Below are positions 24,794 through 38,589 of a DNA stretch of 64,000 bases, in pieces. The notes under the pieces are model-generated. The model was not told the DNA's origin and did not search any database. It saw only the letters and a program-made list of their open reading frames with translations. Within the stretch, counting starts at the first letter, position 1; every line of letters begins with the position of its first letter. This stretch comes from Fragilariopsis cylindrus CCMP1102 (lineage: Eukaryota > Bacillariophyta > Bacillariophyceae > Bacillariales > Bacillariaceae). The position numbers were made by a program, and so were the translations under genes. The DNA is taken from contig FMBT01000324.1 in NCBI GenBank assembly GCA_900095095.1, positions 62,001-126,000 of the forward strand. Direction: 5' to 3'.

Positions 24794-26474
24794 AGCAGCA
24801 TCAACAACAATAACACAGTCGCAGGTCCAGATGAATCATCAATACCAACGACGTTCAATAAACACAACCGGACTTGGACTTTTATCGGGACCCTCTTCTG
24901 CCATGATGATGCATCCAGCGTCAGCGGCACAAATGCAGCATCATCATCAGCAACAGCATCAACGCCATGCTATGATAGCAATGCATCAACAGCAGCAACA
25001 GCAACAGCACCAAGCAATGATGATGATGCAGCAACAACAACAACAACAACAATTTCAACAGCAGCAACAAATAAGACATCAGCAACAATTAGAAACAACA
25101 ATTAATCAGCAGCAAAAGCAACTACAGAAACAGTCACCAATTGAAGATGATTGGCATCAGGGATTAGAAAAAGAATATGTCCAAGAAGCTGCACATGGTG
25201 TGAACATGGATAGAGATGGTATTGAAGAATTGGCAGCCGCATGGGCTGAGGCAGAAGCTGATTATGATAATGTACTATTAGATCACGAACAACAACAGGA
25301 TCGACAGGAACAATATGCACGTGATATGAATAATGAATTACTAGACGAAGCAGACTACGCTAATCTATGGCAGGGTAATAATGGTGATACGTCTTTAACA
25401 GATCAATATAATAGTAATAATAATAATATAACGAGACCCTACGAATTCGTTAATACTATTGATGTTGATGCTACTAATGCTGCAGCTACTTCCAACAACA
25501 AGAATTATATGGAGGAAGGTATGAAACAATTTCAAGAGGGCAACCTTAAGGATGCTATAGTATCATTCGAAATGGAACTCCAACATCATAATGCCGACAA
25601 CTCAACCGCATGGAGGATGTTGGGAAATTGTCATGCCGAAAATGATCAAGATCCAGAAGCAATCCAATGTTTAGAGGCTGCAGTCGATCGAGATCCGTTC
25701 TGTCCGGAGGCATTATTGGCACTCGGGGTTAGTTATGTCAATGAACTTAACCATGAACGTGCATTAGACAATATGAAGGCATGGCTTACACACAATCCAA
25801 AATATGCCGGGATGGATTTTACCAATATTAATTCTAGTAGCAATTATGATAATACAATCACTACCGAAGACGACGATATTTATGGTGCCGGTGCTTCATC
25901 GTCAGTAAAAGCAGCAACAAAAGTAGACGCAGAAGCAACAGCAGTGGATGTTGCTACTGAGTCTCATCGTAACACAAAAGAATCTGCATTCAATGAAGTC
26001 AAAAGTATGCTTTTATCGGCACTTGAGTTTAATCCGACCGATGCGGGGGACATATACGAAGCCTTGGGTGTCATTTATAATGTTAGCAAAGACTATGATA
26101 AAGCTGTTGAATCATTTCGAATGGCACTAGAAATTCGCCCTAACGATTATCAATTATGGAATAAACTAGGAGCGACGTTAGCAAATGGTAGTCAATCCGA
26201 TCAAGCCCTACCTACGTATCACCAATCATTGAAAATTAAGCCGAAGTATGCACGAGCATGGCTTAACATGGCCATATCTCACAGTAACCTACAAGATCAT
26301 GATGAGGCCGCTCGTTGTTACTTACAAACATTGTCGCTGAATCCAGATGCGACTCATTGTTGGACCTATCTTCGTATGTCCTTATCGAGTCAAGAACGAT
26401 GGGACTTATTGCCTCTTGTATTCGAACGAAATCTATCTGGATTTCAAAATCATTTCGACTTCGTTCTGTATTAA
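24546..26474 (+). CDS. PEX5: PEX5, peroxisomal PTS1 import receptor
   Basis: A single-exon protein of 642 residues. PEX5 binds C-terminal SKL-type signals through TPR repeats and cycles at the peroxisome membrane. The N-terminus is MADCSAAGT, so a Cys sits at position 4, where the export-ubiquitination Cys of PEX5 lies. A poly-Ala run and several poly-Gln/Met-rich runs (about residues 75-200) expand the disordered half. I see no clean W-x-x-x-F/Y docking motif there. The TPR half starts near 320 with YMEEGMKQFQEGNLKDAIVS, then AWRMLGNCHAENDQDPEAIQ, ALLALGVSYVNELNHERALD, LGVIYNVSKDYDKAVESF and the diagnostic RPNDYQLWNKLGATLANGSQ. It ends in the C-terminal bundle. The frame is intact. Confidence 0.94.
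24762..24800. repeat. (GCT)n coding repeat in PEX5
   Basis: A run of GCT/GCA triplets encodes about 13 Ala in the disordered N-terminal half of PEX5. Confidence 0.9.
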
Positions 26475-26814
26475 TTAATTTAATTATGAATTCGTTTAGT
26501 CTGTTGAATTATATTGGACTAAAAAATAATATTTAGGCTCTGTACAGTAGAAGAGAACATAGCTACTTTCTGATATTTAAGAAAAACAATACTAATTTAG
26601 TGCTAAAACATATTATACGATGTTTTGTTTTTGAAGACTCTTTTTTACATTAATAACGAGCAATTTAAGTTTTAGAAGAATTATTTAGCTAGTAGGCGTG
26701 ATAAGGTAACAATGACGTCGTGACGCATTTAAAAAAATCACAAAAGGTACCAAAATCTGAAAGTATCGTATCTTTAACATCGCGGACTAAATTTTTCATT
26801 AATTTCCACCTAAA
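26475..26814. other. Convergent 3' region PEX5/AMPK
   Basis: About 340 bp of AT-rich DNA between two 3' ends. No feature is seen. Confidence 0.4.
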
Positions 26815-29390
<2,576 letters not shown>

Positions 29391-29862
29391 CCTAGTTTTT
29401 TTTAAACAGTTTGTCTGCCCGGGTTAAGATAAGAGCGAGAGATGACAAGTCCTGTCGATGTAATTAATTTATTTCGTGTTTCTTTGTGTGCATTGTCGCT
29501 TCGGTAATAAAAGTGAGGAGATATTGTACAGTACGTACGGTAGACGTGAGTGAATTCTTACGGCGAGAGAGCGACATCAAAAATGTTTTGTTAAAAAAAA
29601 AAGAACAAAGAATGGAAGAAGACGCACGAAATTTCAGCTTCCAGCGTTAAATTGAGAATTCACTTATAACTCGACGGTGTCAAGATTGTCTTACACAGAG
29701 GCTAATTCAGCTCCTCAGGCTTTTTTAGTTTTTATTACAAAAGCACAAAAAAGAATAATAACGAAACAATAACAATGATCTTATTGCGCCGGTTAACAAC
29801 TAATCCAATACTTCACTCTACTAGTACCTATTCTTTCTACTGTTCCCACTACTGTACTTATA
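29391..29862. promoter_or_regulatory. Shared promoter region, AMPK/VPS11
   Basis: A 472-bp divergent spacer. It contains a dense TACG/GTAC patch (about 29524-29547: GTACAGTACGTACGGTAGAC), of a type that recurs in other spacers of the window, and an A9 run at 29595. No known factor site can be assigned. Confidence 0.4.
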
Positions 29863-32800
29863 ATGGCATCGTCAAGATGGAAGCGATTTGCATTCTTTGA
29901 TAAGAATTCTCTTAGCCTTCCCTCTGAAGTGCTTGAAGATCTCATTCCGACAGGTGAAACCAAAACCACGACCGGCACTCGGTCCAGTCGCCGGTCCGTG
30001 AATTCTTTATCCGAAGCAACATTGGAGAACACAAACGCTAACGTGAGTTTAGTAGTTACAACAGCTGCTCTCCCGTTGAATTCGAAACCAGAAAACCCCA
30101 AAATCGTTGCGGGAGAAAATAATGACGACTACGGCGTAGCTTTAAATGAGATGTGGTCAAGCGTGGCAGCATGCAATCCTATGGAAAATTTTCCTACATC
30201 GGCCGGATATTCTTCTACTAATAATGATGTTTCGAGTACAACTAATCACAACATAAATTTGCCAAGTCAGGCGCAAATTTTCGAAGACGACAGCAATGTC
30301 GTATCGACGGGAACAGCCGTTGACGGACTCGTCTTGGCATTTGTCACATCTTGTGATACAGATCGCGTCCATTGCTTCGATATATCAGTCCGTTGCAATA
30401 AGAAAAACAATGAGAGTGGTAAGTCCACTACTCCATCTAGTAATAATAAATCAGGGAAGAAAGATAGGGACTTGGAAGATTTAGATGGCTGGAGGGGATA
30501 TCTCGCGCCTCTTCGACAAAATAAAAGAGTTGTTGCTGATACCAACAATGCAGCCACACGGTCTGCTGAAGAACGTATCATTGCCGATCATATGGGAGGT
30601 ATTGATGGAGGAAATTATGAACAATACGAGGAGGGATTGTGAGCATCGCCACTTGTCGAGGATCAGCCGGACATAGGGCAATTCACATGGCGTGTATTTC
30701 TCCTACAAATCTTGTAGTTTGTGTTGACCCACATCTATATTTATCGTGGTATGTTGTCAACAATTATCAGTATTCGTATTTTTCTTGATATTGAAACTGA
30801 TATTGATATTGATGTTGATAATGCTCTTGTGAATTAAAACCGAGCACGAAAGATTCTCATCTCCTCCTATTTGTTCCTCTTAATTATGTTGTGACATATA
30901 AGTCGCCGACCTTTATCTACACCCAAAAATATTGAAGCTCCATTGTTTTCTCTTGGATCTGAGTGGAATGAGGCAAGTCACGGGAAAATGTCAGCGGTTG
31001 ATATAGTTCCTGGTATTGTAGCGGTAGGAACTAGCAATGGTGGTCTTCATATCTTTACGTACGGTAGTGGAAGGCACGTTTTCAGACCCTACTTGACTGT
31101 TCCTCCCCCACCTTCACATGATATGTCAATTGTAACATGTAAAATATCAGTTGGAAGGGAGAAAATGAGCATCTTTGTTGCATACCATAGACAGAAAAGG
31201 GCCTTGCGGAATAGCACAGCTGGTGCTTCTTTGTCAACGCGGACAACTGCAGGAGTGAGCTGTTATGACATACCGTTGCCACAAGGAGCCTATCCAACAC
31301 CTGTTTCGGCCCCCTCTGCACGACACGACCTTGATGGTCGAAATTGCACGTCATCCAGCTTATGTGATGCTGTAACTAGTGGAAAAGGCAACGAATTGTA
31401 CCTATGTGTAGCCCGACCCGATGGTTTGTACACCTACTCAACGACTCAAAAGGTAGATGTCTCCCCAATCGACGGAAGTAAGTTGGCTATCTGCTTGGTA
31501 CCACCTCCGAAATCAGCAGGAACATCCCGAGAACCGGCTAATGTTTCAGGTAAGACTGGTTCAGGATTTGTTCTAGTTGCATCGACTGATAGCAAATCGC
31601 GAAGAGATGCTGTTGATTTATACGATCCATACAATAAGCTTGTCGCGTTCCATTTATTGCTGAGTCCAGGTCATACAGCTATACGTGCTGCAGGGGTGAC
31701 TACACTTCCCACACGATGTGCAGATGGAAGTTTACAAAGTGGTCGATCTTCTGCTGTTATATTTACGTCAGGAGGTTCACTGGTGACATTGACGGAAAAG
31801 GACACGTCAGAAAAGGTGAATCTTTTGGTGCAAAAAAACTTATACTCCGCAGCTATATTTGTAGCATATTCTGATCCATCATACGAGACTGAAGACATTA
31901 CACTTCTTTATCGCCGCCATGCTGAATATTTGTATCGAAAAGGCGAATACGGTGGTGCCATTGAACAATATATTAACACCATTGGATCTCTCGAGCCATC
32001 TCACGTTATCTTTCGATATCTAGATGCACCGAAAATTCCTCTCTTAGTAAAATACCTTGAGGAACTTCGATCACAAGACTTGACGACACCAGTACACAAT
32101 GAATTGCTTCGGACGTGTTACCTCAAGTTGAATGATGCGGAATCGGCTGAAGCTATTGCTGCATTTTCGTCTCGTTCGATGGATTCCGAATCACTATCGA
32201 CTATGGTTGCCAAGTCTCCGAAGGACGCTCTGGCAACGATTTGTTCGTTTGATGCCCCGGAAGCTGCTGAAGCACTTGCTGTTTATGGAGCGACTTTAGC
32301 TCGTCTGCTTTCAAGAGAAACGGCAGGATTAGTAGTGGCACTATGTCTCGGAACCTTTTCACCCCGAAAATTATCCGAGTCACAAGCCACTATAATGGCA
32401 GATTCCAAGAAATTTCTGGAACAACCAGTCGATGACCGTGAACGTGCCTGTGAAGCATACCCCGTCCACATTTTTGCTTCGGCCTTTATGGAAAATCCAA
32501 AGATACTACGACTTATTCTGACTCATTGCAATAGAAACAAATGCCATCTAGGTCCCTCTCTGCGAAGGACTCTTCTCGAATTGACGCTGGCGGAATGGAA
32601 TCAAGCAAAGCGGACGGGCGATATGGAAGCGGAAAAAATGAGAAGGAAAGAAGCCATTGCTGCTCTTACTGACTCACATAGTAGAGACATTGGAGACTAT
32701 GATGCCTTGGTGATTGTACAGCTAGCAGGTTTTGAAGAAGGAGAACTACTGTTGTATGAACGACTACAAATGGGCCCAATGCTTCTCTCGCGGTATGCGA

Positions 32801-33483
32801 AAGACGGCAGCGAAAAGGCACGGAGACAGATGCTGGCTATGTGCCAAACTGATCCTGAAGTTTCAGCGGATGTTCTAGGCTATTTTGTGAATATGGTGAC
32901 GGAGAGGCTGGCAGATTCTGAACATGATAATGTAGACGACGATGGAGAAGAATCTGATGACGAAGTCAATGATATTTTAGAGGATATACAAGAGACTCTT
33001 GCTCTGGCACGTAGCCAGGGAGTTCTCCCGCCGGTCAGAATCGCTCGTATTCTCGCTGGTGAGGGTACGGGACAATTCAGTAGTGCTGTAATTCCTTCAG
33101 ATCGAGTCCAATCAAGGACAGTACCGTTATCAGTAGCGCTCGATTATGTTGGAGACATCTTAGATGAATCGCGGAAAGAAATCTCGCGCTTGAAGGTTGA
33201 AGTAGAAGAATACAATCAACTCTGCAATGCAATGGAAGCTCAGATAGATTCACTTCTGAATATTCCGCAGACGCCTAATTCTCCTGAAGATACGAGCAAA
33301 CAAATAAAGCCAAGAATCGACATTGAAGATATGTACTCAAAGATACGCATGGCCGTGGACGAAGGAGAAAGACTCGATAATAAGGCTGAGCTATCCCGTG
33401 AGGCATTCTGGAGAGAGATGGATCAAAGTGAGGACAATTTTCAAACAATTGCAAGATTCTTCACTAAAAATGTAATCCAATAG
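29863..33483 (+). CDS. VPS11: VPS11, HOPS/CORVET core subunit, lacking the RING domain
   Basis: VPS11 is a core subunit of the CORVET and HOPS endosomal/vacuolar tethering complexes. Exons are 29863-30748 and 30903-33483 (GT-AG intron 30749-30902), about 1155 residues. The start MASSRWKRFAFFDKNSLSLP matches the VPS11 N-terminus. A beta-propeller follows to about residue 590, containing an acidic/Ser-rich insert. The clathrin-repeat solenoid carries the diagnostic LYRRHAEYLYRKGEYGGAIE, QYINTIGSLEPSHVI and FRYLDAPKIPLLVKYLEEL. The C-terminal coil and tail (DNFQTIARFFTKNVIQ) match the family end. The Cys/His RING-H2 expected between them is absent; only about 17 Pro/Ser-rich residues remain. The frame shifts by -1 near 30636-30640. 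With it both exons add to a multiple of three. Confidence 0.9.
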
Positions 33484-33715
33484 AATTTTTTAGTCTTACA
33501 TAAACATTTTTGACATGCACTGATTTAATCGAGATTTTGCTTTTGACCGAAGTAATTTTTTTTTCTAATACAAAAGGTCTTCACCGTTCAACCAGTCTCT
33601 TGCTGGATTCTTTTCTTAAATGTCGACGATTAATATCTCTTCTACCATGCTGCACAGTCTGACTAATTAACAATACCCTCCCCAGAATTTCGATTGTCGT
33701 TTTCGATTATTAGTT

Positions 33716-35564
33716 TCAAATCGAATGGACTTTTTCGAGCAATCCATTCTTCTTAAGTGGTTTTCCGTCATCTCCGGTTGTCGGTAATCCCTTCGATTCC
33801 AGAAACTTTGTAAGATCTTTCACAGTCTTTCTCGATAGAGCTGACTTTGACAATTTAGTAAAATCGTCTACCTTAGGAGATTGTACAGGAGACACTACTT
33901 TTGAAGAATCACTTTCAGCTTTGCTCTCCTCCGGTTTGGCATCTTTCTCTACAGACGCTTTAGTGGCAATTGGCTCTACTTTTGAAGAGTCACTTTCAGC
34001 TTTGATCTCCTCCGATTTGGCATCTTTTTCTACAGACACTTTGGTGGCAATTGTCTCTACTTTTGTTACCACCTTCTTGGCTGCAGTTTTCTTTTTCGGA
34101 GCACTTTCCTTAACGGGAGCCTCTGCTACAGGTAACTCTTCGGTTTGGACTTTTGTTGCTTTTACTTTTTGCTTTGGAGACGCAATCTTCTTAGCTGTAC
34201 GTTCCTCTACAGGAACCTCTGCTGTAGGTAACTCTTCGGTTTGGACTTTTGTTGCTTTTCTCTTAGGAGATGTTTCTTCTTAGCTGCACTCTTTACTAGA
34301 TTTTCCCCCTTCGGAACATTTTTTTTCTTGGAAGGTTTAGCTTCATCGATAGATGCTACGGGTAGTTCTTCTTCTTTTTTCTTTGGCTTTGATTTCGGTT
34401 TTTTTTCGTCTTTGGCCTTGGCTTTTTCTAGTTCCTTCAAAAGGAGGTCACACTCTACACGAGCCTTGATAAGCTCTACGTCCAAAGTCCCGACTTTTCT
34501 ATTGTTTGTGCTCAGATTTTGCTTGAGACGATCGATTTCCCGACCAAGATTTAAGGATAAATCTGCTGCCTTCAGTCGCTCCTTACTGATAGCTAACTCC
34601 TTTTCGGCTAATTTTGACGAGGCCTTCTTAAGTTTAGAGTCGAGGTCCAAGCCATTGGCTTCGAGCGACTTCATACGACTTTGCAGATTTCCCTATAAAG
34701 ATTTATAAAAATTAAGAAGTGAAAAGAATGAGACTCCGATCGGCATCAATACTGTACAAAGACTTGTATATTGTTTGTCATGTTAATTTTTCAAAGAAAA
34801 GCAATTCTTACCAATTCATCAGTTAAGGATCCAAGTGCATCTGAAGTTACTTGGATACTTTCAGGAATTTCGACGGAAACTTCTTTTTCAACATCTGTTT
34901 CCTTCGAAGTTGTCTTTTTATTGCTGTTAGACAATATCACTAAGGTAGCACCAGCGGCCACGGCTAGCCACGGTTTGGCTTCTTCTGGCACATTCTTGAT
35001 GTATTGACCGATCGTTGTGGGTGATATACCACTATTCAACTCGGATGGCTCTTTCCCGATCAATTTTAAAAAATTATCCCCTAAGAGGCCCGCCTTAGCT
35101 ACAGCAGTATCCCACGTAGCAGAACTGGGTGTTCCAGGTCCGTGCGAGTCTCCACTAAGCGTGGCTTTAATGAAGTCACCAAGTGAAAGTGCTTTACCAT
35201 CTACTGGTGGTGTTACATCCAAAGAAAATAAGGGTTTAGCCACAGCTTTTGAAGCTTCACCAAGATCATATGCGGGAGTACTAGTAGTTGTCGCAGCAGT
35301 ATCTGCGATTTTAGACGATACCGCTGTTGCTGTTTTTGTGGCAGCTGATCCAAGTTTCATTCCAGTTTCAAGTTCATACTTGGTTGTCCCCAAAAGACTC
35401 GCTAGATCATCATTATTTGAGGAGGCTATTTGACTACTACTTGAACTCAAATAATGCACCCTTCGATTTAACGTCGTCGGGCCGTGCTGAAAAAATGCAA
35501 CGACGACACTAGCGGTTAATAAGATACCAATGGTAACCCCTACCAGTTGTTTAGCATTATTCAT
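33716..35564 (-). CDS. Membrane-anchored coiled-coil protein with C-terminal SAP-like motif, unknown function
   Basis: Two exons: 35564-34812 and 34692-33716 (GT-AG intron 34693-34811, phase 0), about 576 residues. The N-terminus has one hydrophobic segment (QLVGVTIGILLTASVVVAFF), signal peptide or anchor. Another near residue 205 (PWLAVAAGATLVILS) is a probable membrane helix. Then comes a coiled coil (KLKKASSKLAEKELAISKER ... LDVELIKARVECDLLLKELE), a Lys-rich stretch with two kinds of internal repeat (TKVQTEELP twice; ATKxSVEKDAKxEExKAESD twice) and a C-terminal KTVKDLTKFLESKGLPTTGD, which resembles a SAP/Rho-N DNA- or RNA-binding helix-extended-helix. The frame moves by -1 in an A-rich run near 34270-34275. 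A plastid or nucleoid location is possible but not shown. I do not recognise the family. Confidence 0.7.
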
Positions 35565-35750
35565 CGTGACTGTGTTAAGTCGTAGTAGTAATACGAGAAA
35601 TAAAATACAACTTTGGTTTGTTATGTAGCCAGTTGCCTCCTAATCGGCTTATCCTAATAAAATATAAATGCGAATGATATTTCATAAAAAAAAGAGGAAT
35701 TTTTCATTTTTTTTTTCTCTTCTTGGATCTTCACAAATTGCGAAAATAGC

Positions 35751-35934
35751 AATGTTGTTCAACGTGGCGGTCCAGCGATTGGTGGAAAAGTATGCTAGAT
35801 GCGTAGCGCCTGCCGGGCTGGCCGCGCTACAAAAACCATTTAAGGGCACATTGACATACTTTAGTTTCTTTATGACACGTTTTCAATATCTCTCAATAGA
35901 ATGTAGAATGATGTTTAAAAATGGTGTACAATAA
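35751..35934 (+). CDS. Small hypothetical protein
   Basis: An open frame from ATG 35751 gives 60 residues: MLFNVAVQRLVEKYARCVAP, then AGLAALQKPFKG and a Phe/Tyr-rich tail. The first 30 residues look coding (amphipathic, basic, with an APAGL turn), whereas the tail looks like read-through into noncoding DNA. It may be the first exon of a gene whose later exons I cannot find, or a relic. It lies head-to-head with the SAP-like gene, 186 bp apart. No function is assigned. Confidence 0.33.
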
Positions 35935-36352
35935 TACTTCTCCAGTCGGCGCTAATTACCGCGATAACGCTATAATATTTTGGCGTAATAAGACGTTAAT
36001 TGTCTATCAGTGCAATTTCAGCAGGAATATATAACTTATTGATGTTGATATATGAAATTGTAGAATAATAGTTAGATAGAACTTCAATTTTGAAAAAATT
36101 GATAGAGCTATACACAGTTGAATGATGAATATTTTACTAGTATTTGCTAGTTATTTTTGGTACTATTTAGTTAGTGTTAATAAGGCGCTAAATTATCGGC
36201 TTAATCGCGGGTAAATTAGCGTGATGGAGAAGAATAGAAAATAAATGAAGAATTATTATACCCACTGCTCTAATAGAGATTTGTACAGTAGAATATTGGC
36301 ATCGTTTTTCTTTTGGATATAATTCTACACAGTGTGTCTTGTCTTTTCCAGA
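35935..36352. other. Intergenic spacer
   Basis: About 420 bp of AT-rich DNA before RFT1, with several TAATTAGCG/GCGCTAA-type words (35950, 36183, 36215). No gene is seen. Confidence 0.4.
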
Positions 36353-38094
36353 ATGTGTATAAACGAAGAAGGTGAAGCTTCCTCTCCTGACGTTGCTGCT
36401 ACCACTACTACTGGAGCTACCACTTCTATAACTACTGTTAGCGACAATGGGGTTACTTCCATTAAAAGTGATACTTCTGCCAGTACTACTACATCCAGCG
36501 ATGATGTAACTCAAGCCGCCGCTCGAGGGACGATTTTCACTCTCATCCTCCGTATAATTTCATTCGGTTGTACCCAGCTTACTATTCGTGCCCTTGATCC
36601 AATGACTCTGGGTACCAATATTAAACTCGAACTGATATTAACGACCATACTCTTTATTAGTCGAGAAGGTTTTCGTCTGCTCTAACTCAAAACGTTGTTC
36701 CAGAAAATCGGACGGTAGCTTGGTTGACAGTTCCTCTTGTGACTATCGTATCGGTTTCGACATTGCTTTGGCATACATCCACTCATGGTTTAACTACTGA
36801 TTATCGTGTTGCTGGAATATTGTATTGTATCGCATCTTGGATTGAAGGTTGTGCTGAACCTGCTGTACTGTTCTTTTTAAGAAAGTTAGAGGTACCGCCT
36901 CGTATAGAGGGAGAAATGTTTGGTACATTTGGAAAGACTTTAGCGACGGCGGTGGGACTGCGAATATTACCCTCATCATGGTCCGTGACGGTCTTTGGAC
37001 TAGCGCAGCTGGTATATGCGTTAACGTATGCTTTATATCTTTACGGCCGAGCCTGGTCAAGACCTGATTGGAAGGAGATCGGTCTACCCCCTTCGTGGTC
37101 ATTATTTGAATTTTGGAAGCAACTCGACCTGAACACGTGCTACATCACTCTAGTCTACACTGTCCAGGATTTTCAAACATTTATTAACTGAAGCCGACAA
37201 AATTATGTTGACTACAATGACCGATAGTTATGACCAAGGAGTGTACGCCATGGGATCAGCTTATGGAGGTTTGGCTGCTCGTATCCTTCTGCAACCACTC
37301 GAAGAGAATGCTAGATTACTGTGGAGTAGATTGGCAAGTAATTTCGATAAAAGTCGAGAAGACCAACAACAACTCCTACGGTCCTATACAACTCTCGTAA
37401 AGCTAGTACTGTACGTTGGTTTAGTCTTTAGCTGTGTTGCCGTTCATTATACCAGCCTTGTTCTCAACCTATTAGCAGGACGAACGTGGGGAAGCAATGC
37501 AGAAGCAGCTGATGTTTTGGCAGCCTTTTGTATCTACACAGCATTTTTGGCTCTGAATGGAATGACGGAAGCATTTGTCTATGCCGTTGGTGGTGGAAAA
37601 TCTGCTGCTGCGGAAATGACGAAACTTGGATTTGTTCACACTATAACGGGCTTGATTTTTGCCGTTGCTGCTTCCATCTTAGTTGGACATATTGGTACAC
37701 TTGGACTGGTAGCGGCAAATTGTTTGGCAATGCTAATTCGATCTTTGTACTCGTTGTACTTTGCGACCAGGTACTTCTCCTCGGTAGTAGATGAAGACGA
37801 CTGGCGTTGCTATCAAAAATATGCCCCCATCCAGTGGTTTTGGCTGGTTTTGCCATTGCATGGCTAGCTACTCGATCGTCTCTACAGACTCTCGCTCAAA
37901 ATGATCTTCACTTACGATTGGACATTCGAAACATCGATTGGTTACTGCAGACAGGAAAGCACGTAGCACTCGGTATAATGTGCGTAATTGGTATTGCTTT
38001 TCTCGTCGTTACTTTAGAACGATCCTTTATCAAATCGTTGAATGAAATGGTCAGACTTCGTGGAAGCAAACGACAGAGGTCAAAACAAGATTGA
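36353..38094 (+). CDS. RFT1: RFT1-like flippase-family protein for N-glycan precursor
   Basis: RFT1 is a polytopic ER membrane protein needed for N-glycosylation with Man5GlcNAc2-dolichol. No intron is required. About 580 residues are expected. Landmarks are RGTIFTLILRIISFGCTQLT, ILTTILFISREGFRL, WIEGCAEPAVLFFLRKL, FGLAQLVYALTYALYLYG, YTVQDFQTFI, YDQGVYAMGSAYGGLAARIL and LQPLEENARLLWSRL, then further membrane helices and KICPHPVVLAGFAIAWLATR. All are in RFT1 family order. The N-terminal ~50 residues are Thr/Ser-rich. The coding sequence changes frame three times, near 36680 (-1), near 37187-37192 (+1) and near 37808-37812 (-1). The net length after these is divisible by three and the protein stays conserved on both sides. 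It is therefore either a recent pseudogene or a poorly corrected stretch. Confidence 0.87.
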
Positions 38095-38122
38095 AGAGGA
38101 AGCAGAATAATATATTCTCATC

Positions 38123-38589
38123 ATGAAGTGCTCATCAATTATGTCACAAAAGTTATTCCTTCGTAGATTCTCGAACCCGCAAACTATTCACTCATGTGGA
38201 AATACTACTGCTTGGATCGAGGTGTAGTCGTCGGCCATTCCTTTCTGGATGAAGACATGATTTTTGAACGATCGGATAGAAATCCGCTATGCGAATTAAA
38301 TTGGAAGAGGGAAAATTGATATTGGAGCCAAAGTCTATGATCCAGAACTGGCAACGAATAATAATAATTGTTTTGGAATCCCCTTATCACTTCCGTCTGG
38401 GTTTATTTTGGATGTGATATGAGACTCGCGGCTAACTGCAAAGAATCAATCCAGTATCAAAATTTGGGAGTTGGATTCAGCATTGCGACAAAGAGTGAAG
38501 AAGATCAGGCACAGGTTTTGTTTCCTAATAAAAGTAAGAACCAACTTAAGCGAATTTCAAAATTTATGATTGATTCAATCGGGATTTGA
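38123..38589 (+). pseudogene. Disrupted small ORF, unknown
   Basis: About 155 codons in three overlapping frames run from ATG 38123 (MKCSSIMSQKLFLRRFSN) through a segment with RGVVVGHSFLDEDMIFERSD, then IDIGAKVYDPELATNNNNCF and GIPLSLPSGFILDV, and end with RLAANCKESIQYQNLGVGFS and a Lys-rich tail, stop at 38587. Each segment has coding-like composition and they lie in order. The frame changes near 38217, 38317 and 38417. I do not recognise the product. It could be a gene damaged by single-base errors like its neighbour RFT1, or a true pseudogene. Confidence 0.35.

Noticed and set aside
29863-33483. First read as VPS18 because of the propeller-solenoid-coil layout
   Set aside because: The start WKRFAFFDK and the segment YRKGEYGGAIEQYINTIG, followed by LEPSHVI and LDAPKIP, are those of VPS11. 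The C-terminal tail also matches VPS11.
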